Below, in pieces: positions 44,987-57,219 of a stretch of 64,000 nt of DNA. Source of the stretch: Atriophallophorus winterbourni (taxonomy: Eukaryota; Platyhelminthes; Trematoda; Plagiorchiida; Microphallidae); contig JACCGJ010001768.1 in the NCBI GenBank assembly GCA_013407085.1, positions 1 through 64,000 on the forward strand. Direction: 5' to 3'. Made by a program: the position numbers and the translations under genes. The notes under the pieces were generated by a model. It saw only the letters and a program-made list of their open reading frames with translations, ran no database searches and was not told the origin of the DNA. Positions within the stretch are counted from its first letter, which is position 1; each line of letters begins with the position of its first letter.

Positions 44987-45000
44987 TTCTCGAACACATG
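44987..45000. repeat. Right target-site duplication, family R element
   Basis: TTCTCGAACACATG, identical to 44605-44618. Confidence 0.85.
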
Positions 45001-45354
45001 TATTAAAACATCAAAGATGATTATGCAATGCAATTATTAAAAAAATAGCTTTGGAAAAATCCTTCGCTAATTAGTAAGAACAACTTCACCGTACTGATAC
45101 ATATTTGGCGACCAACTAATTGGTGAACATGAATCAGCTTTTTTAGTTTCTCGTGTTCGGGTATTATTTTAAGCGAAAGCAAATGGATGAACTATAATCA
45201 CTGACACAAACAAATGTGAATTAGTTATTTATCCGCTTTTCTGATATGCCAAAACCCTGTTGCGTTGAATGGTAGTTAAATGGGTTAGCAAACACGGTTC
45301 CCAGCAAACGATCCATTTTCGAATGATAAATGATTCGGATCAGATTGATTGTGA

Positions 45355-45666
45355 ATGAATTATCTGAATTGGCATGCACGAGCACGTAACGAAACTGCGG
45401 CCCACAAATACGCGTACATGCCAGATCGATCGATTTGCATCGACAATACGTTACAACACGATGTCTCGTTACGGTTTCGCGTTACCGCGCACGAAGCATT
45501 GAACGCCGCGTTCGGACATTCACTGCTCAAAGGAAGTGTGAAATTCTTTGAGGATGCATGCCTTTGTGAATCGGTTTTAAATCGATTATTTTATACGTTA
45601 GCAATGCAACAAATGTCACCATTATGCGCTATCGAATTGTGTCTAACGTTCATCCAGTGTACCTAA
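45355..45666 (+). CDS. Hypothetical CpG-rich open frame
   Basis: ATG-started frame of 103 codons (MNYLNWHARARNETAAHKYA ... LSLTFIQCT-like end). Its first two thirds are strikingly rich in CpG (CGCGTTACCGCGCACGAAGC and similar) compared with the AT-rich flanks. Six cysteines, no signal peptide, no recognised domain. Could be a single-exon gene, a coding exon, or chance. Confidence 0.3.
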   Translation: MNYLNWHARARNETAAHKYAYMPDRSICIDNTLQHDVSLRFRVTAHEALNAAFGHSLLKGSVKFFEDACLCESVLNRLFYTLAMQQMSPLCAIELCLTFIQCT

Positions 45667-45965
45667 TGCACAATTAGCGTATTATCGCGTACCTCATTTT
45701 GTTGTGGCCGTTATTCGATACCGCTTAATTCAATGTGACCATGTGATTGGATACTTATGACGATCTGAATCTGGCCTAATTACATTTGTTTCAAGGTCAA
45801 CTGAACCTAAATGTAGAGCGGTGCGAGATTCAAGGTAATTCATGGTTTTAGTGATCTGAAAAGCAAATACTTTAGGGTAACCATAAATTAAATATATCGA
45901 AAATGCTTAAAAAGAACAAAGGTGTTTTGTCAATATGGAACGTCAGCTTATGTACTGAGTTGCGA

Positions 45966-46265
45966 GGTTTTATTTGGTCAACATATAATTGCCAAGTTTA
46001 ACCTTGAACATGTTTAGGTTTGATGTAAAAATGATGTGTGGGGGAAGAGAGTTCCGTCTAAAACAAACTCGACAAGTTGATATAGAGTGCGGAATAATTA
46101 ACTTGTAGCCACGAGGTCTGCTACCACGTGCTTTTTGCCTATTAAACAGTTGTTCAAATGAGTGATTCACTGTATACAGAATGCTGAACAGAAAGATCCA
46201 ATCACCCCAGACACGACAGTTTAAAAAGTCAAATAAGTTGAGTTGCAACCCTCTGTTTGTATGGC
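45966..46265 (-). mobile_element. CR1-like LINE, RT C-terminal fragment
   Basis: Minus strand: LQLNLFDFLNCRVWGDWIFL, HTVNHSFEQLFNRQKARGSR, RGYKLIIPHSISTCR, SLPPHIIFTSNLNMFKVKL, directly comparable with the C-terminus of the 37134 RT. Opposite in orientation to the PLE1 piece that follows. Confidence 0.8.
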
Positions 46266-46309
46266 CTATTTTATAGTCCCTTAAGAGTAAGGGCTGAGAG
46301 TGAAATCGG

Positions 46310-46783
46310 TGCTCGAAGAACGCGTATGACGCCTCTTCCGCGGCCACTTGGAATAGACATCGCGCATAAACCAGCATCAACACTTCGCAACTATTTTAAC
46401 AACACGAAAGATAAAGTGGCAAAAGAAGAGCAGTCGAATATCGTCTACAAGATTTCATGCAGAGACTGTGAAAAGAACTACGTCGGACAAACGGGTCGCA
46501 AACTCAGCACAAGACTACATGAACACCAGTCGGCCGTACGCAGACATGACCGGAATTCACTGATTTCAATACATGTTGATCAATTTGGGCATCAGTTCGA
46601 CTGGGACCGCACAAGAATATTAGCCAGAGGAAACGACCGACGGGCTCGAGAATTCTTGGAAGCGTGGCACTCAACAACAAATTCAATTAACCAGCATCTC
46701 CAACTGGCTGCAACATATGGACCAATGAGAAACCGATCTCAGAGAAGGCATAACATGAACTCGACTAATCCGCGGGAGTGACC
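46310..46783 (+). CDS. Penelope-like element PLE1, GIY-YIG endonuclease (frame intact)
   Basis: An uninterrupted frame to the stop at ~46782. It has GIDIAHKPASTLRNYFNN, IVYKISCRDCEKNYVGQTGR (GIY-YIG core with the CRDC metal-binding pair), LSTRLHEHQSAVRRHD, HVDQFGHQFDWDRTRIL, EAWHSTTNSINQHL. This nuclease nicks the target for PLE insertion. The RT part is missing; the element is 5'-truncated against CR1-like sequence. The finger and nuclease motifs are better preserved than in the 9.4-kb copy. A hammerhead follows ~65 bases after the stop. Confidence 0.85.
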
Positions 46784-46847
46784 GTGAACGGACAGGCAAA
46801 CAGTATAATAACCAACGAATTCAAACTGCAAGACTCTTCGAAAGAAG

Positions 46848-46891
46848 TTTTGCTGATGATGTCATCTAGCCTGATGACGAAACGTCCAAGA
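46848..46891 (+). ncRNA. Hammerhead ribozyme of PLE1 (complete)
   Basis: Stem I UUUUG/CAAGA (one G-U pair), CUGAUGA 46853-46859, one bulged U, perfect stem II GUCAUC/GAUGAC with loop UAGCCU, GAAA 46879-46882, palindrome ACGU, cut expected after C46886. Minimal hammerheads like this are known at the ends of metazoan PLEs. Confidence 0.88.
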
Positions 46892-46994
46892 ACAACTACG
46901 CAAGCTCGGCGAACACAAGATGAACACCATCCACATCCTGAGCTACGAATATTTTCCTCTATTGCTAGAGATTCTACAATCAATCGTGCCTCCG

Positions 46995-48400
46995 GTCGCA
47001 AATTCCACGACAACAAGTAATGGGATTTTGCTAATTTCAATGATTAAAGACGAAATAAATCGATCCAGGATTGATATTCAATCAGGGGCTAAGCGTATAA
47101 TTGCAGATTTCCGGTATATTGAATCGCAATACAGTTCGAATAGAATTTTGTGTGCAATTTGTTTGTTGAAGTCATTGCGCTTCGTACGAGTGCAACCAGC
47201 TATCGTGGATTACTATATCCCATTCCTCTTATTGCCAGCCTTGGTCTCTTCTATTGCTTTTGCATGAATTTTTAAGAGAAAAAGGGAGATTGTAATTGAT
47301 ATTTTAATCCAGATATCAACTAGTTTGCTTTATTGAACGTCACAATTGATATCATTTTCAACCAAACAGTCGTGATAACATAATCAGGCTTATAGTTCGT
47401 AACATAGTTTTAGTAACGACCTAGTAAGTAACCCTTTATCTCGTATTTAGTAGTTATGAATAAAAGTTAGTGGGACATCTCAACTAAGCCTGGTTGAACT
47501 TTATCGAGAAATGACAATATTGAGATAAATTCACCACATTTTTTTCCTAAAATGCATAAAGACATAAGGCAGAAGATCAAGAGAGCGGAATACTCTGTTG
47601 TTATAGAGCATTCGATATTAATCAACATGAATTCAGTTGTTGTTTCGACTACTTTTCAAAGCTCTATTCAGCAATGAAATTGTTCTCAGAGATTCAGAAA
47701 CCCATCATTCAAAGAAAAACTACCCAAGAAGAATACTTCGTAGCTCTTCAGTATTATTTGCATGGCTTGAAAGGTAGTGCGAACACGCGTCATGCACTAG
47801 CGACTAAAAATCGCGACCTCATTTTACTCTTTCCGAGGTTGTTTTGCAAGGAACGCGTTCCTGGAGGCGGTTGTAGGACTGACAGAGAGACCATTCTCGT
47901 ATCAAAGATGAATTACAACATACTGAACACGGTCTTTGTTGCACCCGGAGGAGCTTGTAAAGCGGGTTGAAATTCCAACAAAAAATAAACTTAACGGACT
48001 TGGTAATTGGTAACCGTCACAAATATACTAATGATTACGTTTTAGTGAGTTCTGATTCCGAAGACACAGTTGAATTTGCAAAATTAGATTCACGCAAGGA
48101 ACATAGATTACGTTGTGGAACACAATAACGAGATAAACTTAAGCTTTCTCACTCAATGGCAAAATGAAAAGAAAACGAAATCGATATTTTTTCTGCAAAA
48201 CACAAGAATAGAGCGAATAAAAGCGTAAGAAACTAGAAGTGGATCTGATCAATATCAACTATTTAACAAAACGTCAAGGTTACGTACGACGCAAAATCTG
48301 GCAAAGCGAATGCCTGAACAGCACTCAAGTTGATTAAGCAAAGGCTATGGTGAATAATTTGATTCTAGCTAATCTGAATGACCTTGGCCTGAGGAGGCGT
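46995..48400. other. No gene recognised; one 98-codon open frame
   Basis: The frame at 47674-47970 begins with ATG (MKLFSEIQKPIIQRK) but shows no domain, and its flanks lack convincing splice sites. Likely chance or a decayed exon. Confidence 0.35.
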
Positions 48401-48479
48401 TTTCAGTTGTTTACAGGGCCCCTCGCAACGTGTCACTAAAAGTTGCCTGGACCATCTTGCAAACAGCTGAGGCGATTGC

Positions 48480-51400
48480 AATCAAAATCTTCAGACTAAA
48501 CTTCTGCGGTTCCCAAGGTTGTCACAGCCGGGAGTGGTGGTGGGGATAAGCTCCCGCTACCTACAAAATGCTCCCATACGGCGTGCGTCTCAAATAGCCT
48601 CTGACAACCGAAGCCCAACTCCTGGCCTGCTCGTAGCGGAACTGCTTCGACTGACAGGAGAAGGGGCGAAGGCGGGTGACTGGCGCCTCAAAACCAGTTC
48701 GCTTCGGGTAGATGGAGCTCGTCAGCCTGAGAGGGCAGTCCATCTAGGGGATGGAAACCCTGACTCCAAACCTCCGCTTCCTGCGGATTACACAATCACA
48801 ATACTCCGCCGAGGACGGTCCCAAGCCCGTCTGCAAAAGGAGGAGGTTTAGACGCGGGGTCAGCAACCCCACTCTGTAAAAACCTCAAACCGCTACTGAA
48901 ACCAAAGCAACATGTCATACCAAAGTAAGATCTCCATGCTTGAATCGTGAAGAAACCTCATCTGAGGTAAAATGAAGCAGACTGTTGAAAGCCCACCGGA
49001 AGCCAGTCAGCAGATGAATCTTCTGTCGATGAAAGCAACAACAAAGATTGCCACATGGAACGTCCGTACGATGTATGAGACCGGGAAGGCTGCACAGGTC
49101 GCGAAAGAAATGCAAAAGTATGGTATACAACTGCTGGGAATATGTGAAAGTAGATGGAATGGATCTGGCATGTTGATTTTGACATCCGGGGAACGGATTA
49201 TTTACTCAGGTCATGAAGATGAGAACCATAGTCATTCGGAAGGCGTCGCCATTATGTTATCCCCAATAGCTGCAGGCGCTCTCATTGTATGGGAACCCGT
49301 TGACTCACGAATAATCACAGCCAGATTCAACTCCAAGGGAAAAATGTGACGGTAATTCAATGTTATGCGCCCACAAACAATGCTAGCCTTGAGTCGAAAG
49401 AAGAATTTTACGTGCGTCTGCAGTCTGTCCTAGACAAGACACCCAAGCGAGATATCAAGATTTTGATGGGTGACATGAACGCGAAATTGGGTCCAGACAA
49501 CACAGGGAGAGAATCTGTGATGGGTACGCATGCCCTAGGTGAAATGAATGAGAGCGGTGAACTTTTCGCAGATTTTTGCGCGCTCAACGATCTGGTCATC
49601 GGAGGCAGCATCTTTCAACACCGAAACATCCACAAGGCCACCTGGACATCACCTGATGGTGTTACTGCCAATCAAATCGATCACCTATCGATTTCACGAA
49701 AATGGAGACATAGTCTCCGTGATACACGCGTAATGCGAGGTGCGGATGTTGCTTCAGACCACTACTTTCTAATGGCCAAAATTAAAATCAAGTTGAGAGC
49801 TTTCTGCGAAACCGGCAGTCGGCCTAGTGTAAAGTACCACACACAGAAACTAAGGGAAGAGCGTACAAGAGAGATTTTCTCAATCTCACTGAAAAACAGA
49901 TTCGAATCGCTCAACAACTTAACCCATGAGCTGCCAATAAATGAACACTGGACCGCTCTGATAGACTGTTGGCAAGACACTTGTAAGCACGTAATTGGCA
50001 GACGGGTAAAGAAAGACAAAGAGTGGATCTCGAGTGGGACTTGGACACTGATCAACTCGAGAAGGCAGCTGAAACAACAGATCCTCCGGTGTAAGGACAC
50101 CAAGCAGAAAAACCAACTGATCAAACAATACGGCTCCCTAAATAAAGACGTGAAACGAAGTGCCAGAAATGACAAGAGGCGGTTCAATGAAATGCTGGTA
50201 ACGGAGGCGGAAAATGCAGCAGAAAAGAGAGACCTGAACACCGTCTACAACATTACCAGAACCTTATCAGGAAGGAAAATACCTTACGGCAAAATAATAA
50301 AGGATGGTGAAGGTAACCTTATCAGTCAGGAATCGGTGCAAAGAAAGCGATGGATGGAGCACTTCAAGGAACTTCTAAATCGACCAGCACCTACTTCAGT
50401 CACTGACATCCCACCTGCAGCAGATTTGCTAGACGTAAACACCGACCCCCCGGTCGAAATGAAAGCCTTTTTGCCTTGAAATCGCTAAAGAATGGCAAAG
50501 CACCAGGCCCAGATGGGATTCCACCAGAAGCTCTGAAGGCTGATTTGGACACCTCGGCTGATATGTTACTTCCTCTGCTGCAGAAAATCTGGTCAGAAAG
50601 ACGGGTCCCAGATGATTGGAAGAGAGGTCATTTGGTCAAACTTCCTAAGAAAGGGGATCTGAGGCTATGCAAAAACTGGCGAGGTATCATGCTGCTCTCA
50701 GTCCCTAGTAAAGTACTTACACGCATCATCCTTATGCGTTTGCGCGACGCTATCGACCAAGTGTTACGGCTAGAGCAATCAGGCTTCAGAAAACAAAAGT
50801 CTGGTATCGACCATATTGCGACACTCTGCATAATAATTGAACGAAGCATTGAATAGCAATCGCCTCTTTGCCTCAAGTTCATAGATTTTGAGGAAGCCTT
50901 CGACAGTGTGGACCGCGGATTCATATGGAAGCTTTTGCCACACTATGGGGTTCAACCGCTGTACATGGACCTCATAAAGCAGCTGTATGAAGTTGCCCCC
51001 TGTCAGATAATTCACAACGGAAAACTGACCGATCCATTTGCAGTTGAGACTGGCATCCGCCGGGGATGCCTGTTGTCCCCAATAATTTTTCTGTTGGTAA
51101 TAGACTGGATAATGGAACAGACAGTGAAAGGTGAAAGGAATGATACTGACTGGAAGGAATCCGAGCATTTGGAGGATCTGTAATACGCCGATGATGTCTG
51201 CTTGATATCACGTGACCCCCGACGTCTTCAGAGAAAAATCCGATAGACTAGCACACTTTGCTTCGTATGCAGGACTACGCGTGAATACTGAAAAAACAGA
51301 AGTCTTCCAAGCTAACTAAGGAGCACCCATCAATCACCATCAATGGTAAAGCAGTCAAAGACGTCACGCAATTTGTCTACCTCGGCAGCATTGTTTCAAT

Positions 51401-51990
51401 AAGTGGTGGCAAGGACGAAGACATAGTCGCCAGAATCGGCAAAGCAAGATACGCGTTCATAGCTTTGAAACCCATTTGGGAGTCGAAGGTTCTATCAAAA
51501 CGCACTAAACTCCGTATATTTGGAAACAACGTCAAATTCGTGCTACTCTATGGATCGGAAACCTGGCGAGTGACGGCGAAGTCTTCTGGCCGCTTGCAAT
51601 CATTCCACAATAATTGCCTTCGTCGAATTATTGGGGTAAAATGGCCAGAAAAGATAAGGAATCGAGAACTGTGGCAGATTGCTGCTGAAGACCAGATCGC
51701 CCAGCAGATCAGTAGAAGAAAGTGGAGATGAGTTGGGCACACCTTGCGGAAACTATATGATGACATCACGCATCATGCTCTGGTATGGAACTTAATCGGA
51801 AAGAGACGGGTCGGACGCCCAAGGCTTTCTTGGAAGCGCTCGTGTGAAGAGAAAATCCGCAAGTGTGGACTTAACTGGAACGACATCAAACTGGCTGCTA
51901 TGGACAGACCAAACTAAAGACAAGTTGCCGAGGCCCTATGTTCTTCCAGGAACTCAAGGGATTAAGTCAAGTAAGTAAGTCATACTCATC
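48480..51990 (+). mobile_element. RTE (SR2-like) LINE, near full length, decayed
   Basis: A GC-rich 5' part (48500-48960), endonuclease, RT, and a 3' end CTCAAGGGATTAAGTCAAGTAAGTAAGT. Endonuclease: ATWNVRTMYETGKAAQVAKE at 49051, then after a one-base loss in an A run near 49345, VIQCYAPTNN, MGDMNAKLG, NQIDH and ADVASDHY. RT follows another frameshift at ~50470: APGPDGIPPEA, DWKRGHLVKLPKKGDLRLCK, a Trp-to-stop at 50854, IDFEEAFDSVD (motif A), and YADDVCLIS (motif C, 51184) preceded by a stop. The end (LCLRRIIGVKW-like ... LAAMDRPN) stops at ~51916. The clearest RTE copy in the window, but not functional. Confidence 0.9.
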
Positions 51991-51994
51991 CAGT

Positions 51995-52400
51995 CCGAGT
52001 TTGTACATTCTAGTGCACAATGTTATGTATGTATATATTGGGTACATTTAAAAAATAGTGCAGTGGAAAATAGACGAAAATTTGTCTAATTAAGGCGAGT
52101 ACGTTTCATGCACGCTTATAGATGGCCTCGCACTGCAAACTGTTTTTCAAATTTTTGCAGACTCAGACACCGAGATCTTTCTGAGCATATGACTGTTAAG
52201 TATGTATGAGAACGAGAATGATTTTTCAACTGGCAACATTGTGGGCTTGAAGAAGTTGAAGAGCAGCGTGTTTCGAATTGACCAATGGTTCAACTTATTT
52301 ATGTTTGTTTGCAAAACTAAGCAAAATCAGAAATGTAATGGCAAATGTTCGTGACCGATCGGGAATCATAATCATGAGAAAAGAACGTTTGTAATGAATC
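51995..52400. other. No gene recognised
   Basis: Spacer between RTE and PLE2. Confidence 0.45.
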
Positions 52401-52404
52401 GGTG

Positions 52405-53690
52405 AGAGTAGTTTATTGGCAACGTTTCACTTCTGATTCAGAAGATTCGTCAGTCCAAGGGTGACAGTACGAACGAAGATCAAGCTTAAATTTCATTCCC
52501 CTGACCAATCCTAATCTGGTTATTAACTGCACAGTCCATGCTGGGTTCTGCGCTCGATAAAATAGACAGGCGCGTTCGATATCAACTGACGCACCACCAC
52601 CCGTATAATCACTTAATTTTGTGGTCTTGTCATGTGTGAATGACATTGTTGACATATTAGCTCGATTGCGTAATCGGTCACGCACGTTATTGTTTATCCG
52701 CTGCAGAAACGGACACCTGATTGTGGAGATATCAGCCCCATCCACCGTATTGACTGCATTTTTGGCGACCTTTGTAATCTCAACCGCCTCAGCGTGTAGT
52801 CGTATGTATGGTTTTATCACTTATTATTCTCATCACTTCTATGTTATCAAGATCAACGCTGTGACCTGTGGCCAGCAGGTGTTCAGCTAATGATGAATCT
52901 CTCATCACTGAATGATATACACTGGAATTGCGTGGCTGCTTACCGATTCAATTTTTGTTTTCACCTATCCTGATAATGAGTTCTCTGGATGTTTCCCCGA
53001 TATATACTACCAAGCAAACCTTGCAGTTGATTTTAGATACGCAATTCCTCTTGCAGCCTGAAGGTGTTTTATACATGAGACGGTTAATGAGAATCCAAAT
53101 GGTCTACCCATTTTATACATTACTCGTATACCTTCGTTATTTAACATTCGACTTATCCCCTTAAACGCTTCCTTGTCGTTATTTTTAGAAATTGTTTCAA
53201 GCTAAAACGTTTTGCGTTTTGGGTGCTCGGTATTTAACTTGTTTTATTATGCGTTCAATTACACTCATATGGTAACCATGATCTGCAAGTCGACGACTAA
53301 CTTTTTGATGGGATCGCATTTTATCGGTGGCACTGCTGCACAAGCGTTTAACTTGGTAGAACAGCGAGTTGGTCAGTTATTTAAATAGGTTTTGGAGTGC
53401 GCTGATGAGTGCCGAAAGACGGCATCTGTGTCGATGGGATCACGATAGACCGTAGTGCTAATTTAACAGTCTGCTTTCGCGCGAGACATTCCAATAATGA
53501 AATGGTCTTTTCTGTCGACTCAATCTCCTTTGTAACCTGGATTTTGGGATCCAACTTGTTAAGCTAACTATGGAATGCTTCCAATGGTTTCGTAAATTCA
53601 GCACAAACACAATCTGAGCAATCAATATTTCACTGAAAGTTACACCATCACGTTGAATGGTGGATACTTGAACGGTCCCTGTGAAAATCG
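52405..53690 (-). pseudogene. Penelope-like element PLE2, RT end, GIY-YIG nuclease and 3' end
   Basis: Minus strand: RT-end linker debris (53400-53690), then CVSKINCKVCLVVYIGETSR at about 53055-52990, the GIY-YIG core with its cysteine pair, then a 3' region with a 135-codon open frame (52820-52413) containing a further PLE C-terminal segment, ending in a hammerhead at 52418. Many stops. Parallel to the copy at 16092-17130. Confidence 0.75.
52418..52460 (-). ncRNA. Hammerhead ribozyme of PLE2
   Basis: Minus strand: stem I UUGG/CCAA (after an A-G mismatch), CUGACGA (52447-52453), a 6-bp stem II CUUCUG/CAGAAG with loop AAU, closed by an A-U pair with one bulged U, GAAA, palindrome ACGU, cleavage triplet GUU. 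Best PLE2 ribozyme in the window. Confidence 0.82.
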
Positions 53691-53699
53691 GGGGTGGAA

Positions 53700-55980
53700 A
53701 ACTTGGGTATAAATGTCTGCTATTGGATCATCTGCCTATTTACCAGGTTCAACTTAACCAAACGAAGATTTCTAATCGAAAACTCCTGGTTTAATGTTAG
53801 TTTTATAATTCACGTATCGATGTAGGCGCTATTGATGTGGTCTATTTTTGAGATCATAGAGGTCATTCTAAGTTATTTGTTCAAAGATTTGTCACGTGGG
53901 TTTTCTGTGGATGACTCATAAGAGAGCTTTGAAAATACGTGTTTTTACAAGATTGTATACCATTACCTTAATCTAGTACAGTGCGTCAATCCTGAAAAGT
54001 AGTAGAGCGGTCAGATGGACTGGGTCGATTTATCTGCAAAACGTGTTGAGCTGCTGTAAAAGTATTTTAACCTTTAGATGTTTGGATGCGCACCTTCACG
54101 ATGCACTCAATTAGCTTTAAGATTGCCGATTGTAACGTGATGAAAGCCGAACTATGTCCGATTTCCGAAGAAAATGGAGCTAATGCAGCGTGGATAACGT
54201 AATTTTATTTGCTCAATATGGATCATTTGCTGTCCCGGCACTACAAATCTGATGAGTAAATTATTATCACCGTTGCTATTGATAAACACTCGACTCGTTG
54301 GAACGTGTAGCTATTTTGGCCTTTGACATGATGATCGTAAAATTACGTCAGAAAATAGAAATGACAAATCGAGGCTATCATGTCTGGGTTGATTTTTCGT
54401 AATGCAACTAGGATAGACAAATGAGACACCTTACTTGAATACAGCTGAACTAGAATTTTAATCGCCGAATAAATTTAAAATTAGAAATAAGTTCGGTTTA
54501 TCATAACTTCAAATTGATCCTTGAATATTGGGTTGTCGATACGCGATGCTGGTGAGTGCGGACTACCACGGAATATATTGTGTGATTCTATCACGTTCAC
54601 GGAAAATTATATACCAATAATTTATAAATACAAATGCATTAAGGTAAATTAGTGGATCATTATTTTCAGGTTTGAGACTGCTTATGAGTACCAGATTATT
54701 CGGTACAAGTATTATGAATGTGGATTTGTTTTGCTGATGCTGATTGTTGGTTCGGATTAGCATTCAAATTTCTATTTCACTGAGACCACATTAACGAAAC
54801 CTACAGGGTTAAATTGGATGAGCTCAAGGTTGAAAATTTAGCTACGATACGTATAGGCTTTGGCCAGATTGCGCTTAAAGGATTGATTATGTTAACGTTG
54901 ATAAGGCTCTCACAAAATATTTCATTCACATCTGAAATTGAAATTTCGACATTCTCAAATGTTTCACTCTCACGAAAGTGGACGCGTCTAAATTCAATTT
55001 AGGGACATAATGCTGATATGAGTCTAATTGATTTTCGAAAACAAAATTGCTGATTTCTTAGTTTTGTGTTCATACATTCTTTACATTTTAAGTAACTGAT
55101 TGACTATCTGGTATAAGATTTTGTGATACTTTTTGGAAATCGTTTTCTCGTTATCATAAGGAAAATATAAAAAAGTGATCACAATTAAATATTTGAACTA
55201 ATGGTTTTCAGCTCGAAATAAAGGAAGTTTCTGCATTTAACTTCTTGCTGAACATTTTCTATCTGGAAGAATTCGTAAGAATGAACATAGACTAAATTGT
55301 GAGATTAACAGATGTTTAAAACATATGATTTAACGATGCCCATTATCGCTGTTTACATTGGTAAACAACCGTTTCTACGTCAGTGCTACTCATGAGTAGT
55401 ATAATAAAATGAAACGATTCAAATGCAGCGATCAATATTTTCAACAAATTTTGCTTTTGTTGATTACATCTCCTTAAATATTAGCTTTATTCAGAATACA
55501 TTTGATAAATTGAGGAAGCTTAAGTATTCCACAAATTATTATGAACGTTTTTATAAATTAAAAACGAACGAGTTAAAAATAAATCGATCAAATTTGGATA
55601 CGAAAGGCGGAATTCTACGATTGGTTACTTATTCAGTAATTAAAAATGGCTATGATATCTCTTCTCGGTAGAGAGTTCGAATCTGGTGTTTTTATTTTTA
55701 TATAATAACTTTTAGATTTTCAGTGATATCAATCTAATGCTTCCTCATTTATCTTATATTGCAAAGGTTTTGAGTCTAAACTAGTAATAGTCAAAACCAG
55801 TAGTTTTATATACGCAAATAAATTTTTATAGTTTTAATATCTCAGACTGATGATAATTCCATGGTATGAATATTCGACCATTATATGATCATCTGGAATT
55901 CAATTGTGGGTGTTTAAATGAGGAACAATCCAGAAATTAAATTTTTCGAGCGGGTCAGTGTGTGTGCAAACGGTGATTAT
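53700..55980. other. No gene recognised
   Basis: More than 2 kb of AT-rich sequence. Short open frames (54814-55002, 55423-55671) are composition-driven. Confidence 0.45.
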
Positions 55981-55984
55981 TTAA

Positions 55985-56830
55985 AGATTCGAAACAGCCT
56001 ACCATTCAACATCCAAAAATGTAAAATGTAGAATGTCGGTAAATCATTTGAATTCACATACTCTCTGCGAACTCAGCAACTTTCATGGGTACGGAAGAGA
56101 AAGACCTGGGTGTGCGGATTAGAATTAACTTGAAGTCTTCACGGCAGTGTTCTGTTTTTAAACAAAAAGTATTGCCAAAGCTTAGCATTGCTCAGAATAA
56201 TCTTCGGCATTTTCACAAAGCAGATACTCTCGCGGATAATGAACACCTATATGAGACCAACAATGGAGTATGGTGTTCAAGCATGGTCCCCATGTTTATA
56301 GAAGGACATGACCTTGCTGCAACGCGTATACCACTGCGCTACAAAACTGGTGACCTTGCTGTATAACAGGCCATACGAAGAGAGGATTGCAACTCTAAAC
56401 CTCTTTGACTTTTCGTACCGTCGTCTCTGCGGTGACTTGATCCTGCTGTTCAACATTCTGCATACAGTGGATCACCCACTTGAACGCCTGTTTCATCGAC
56501 TGGAAGCACGTTGTAGCAGATTGCGTGGCTGCAAGTTACTTATTCCACGGTCCAGATCAAGTTGTCGAAGGTTTTTCTTTGCTATCCGAATTTGTTTTAT
56601 ATGAAACTCTCTGCCCCACATATCATTTGCGCATCAAGACTGAACTTGTTCAAGGCTGAACTTGACAATTATATTTTGACTAAACTCAACCTCGCACCTG
56701 ACTACACGTGCTGACTTTCCATATTGTTAAAACATTTGTGTTGTTTTTATGCATTCCGTAAATTTTTGATTTGTGGTTACTGTAATGTATTTGCTTTTTG
56801 GACCATTGAAATTTTGAATTACTTTGAATT
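55985..56830 (+). mobile_element. CR1-like LINE 3' end (same subfamily as 36725-39350)
   Basis: Very similar to 38490-39350: NSLPFNIQKCKM, EEKDLGVRIRINLKSSRQCS, VYHCATKLVTLLYNRPYEER, then a 3' UTR ending in TTGAATTACTTTGAATTC. Contains frameshifts and stops. Recent enough to align almost base for base. Confidence 0.85.
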
Positions 56831-57180
56831 CAGTTTGTGGGATTCGTGGATTGAAATTAACGTTGTCTCAGATGACTTGTCTACTTCTCATCTATAGCAC
56901 CACGCTCAACTTATCAATGTGAATATTTTATATTTAAACTCGACCTCACAAGTCGACATATATAGTCACGCTTCATATCATCATGATATAGCGTTAGAAC
57001 TATTTTTTCCAGTTGATTATATCAAGGAAAGCCATCCTGCTCTAATTTCATGAGGTAGTGTTTTCCTCGACAAGCTGCCAGGAATCTTTGCAAGCAATTG
57101 TCCATCAACCAATGAACATTCAGTTGACACTGGCGTTCCGCTGATTGGTTGCTCATCAACATATTACTGGCTGTACATCG

Positions 57181-57187
57181 TATAAAT
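57181..57187 (+). promoter_or_regulatory. TATA box of the PAN-domain gene
   Basis: TATAAAT, 39 bases upstream of the ATG at 57220. CCAAT-type elements sit upstream in both orientations (AACCAATG near 57108, GATTGGTT near 57142). Confidence 0.6.
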
Positions 57188-57219
57188 TCAGGTGTCACAA
57201 ATTAAGGTTAGTGATTATC

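Noticed and set aside
48519..48851. GC-rich 110-codon frame upstream of the RTE endonuclease
   Set aside because: It is the 5' part of the RTE element; no separate domain or start signal supports a gene.
53400..53430. CTGATGAGTGCCGAAAGAC looks like a hammerhead core
   Set aside because: Only five bases separate CUGAUGA and GAAA, so no stem II can form; the site lies in PLE2 coding debris and the 16.8-kb homologue does not keep it.
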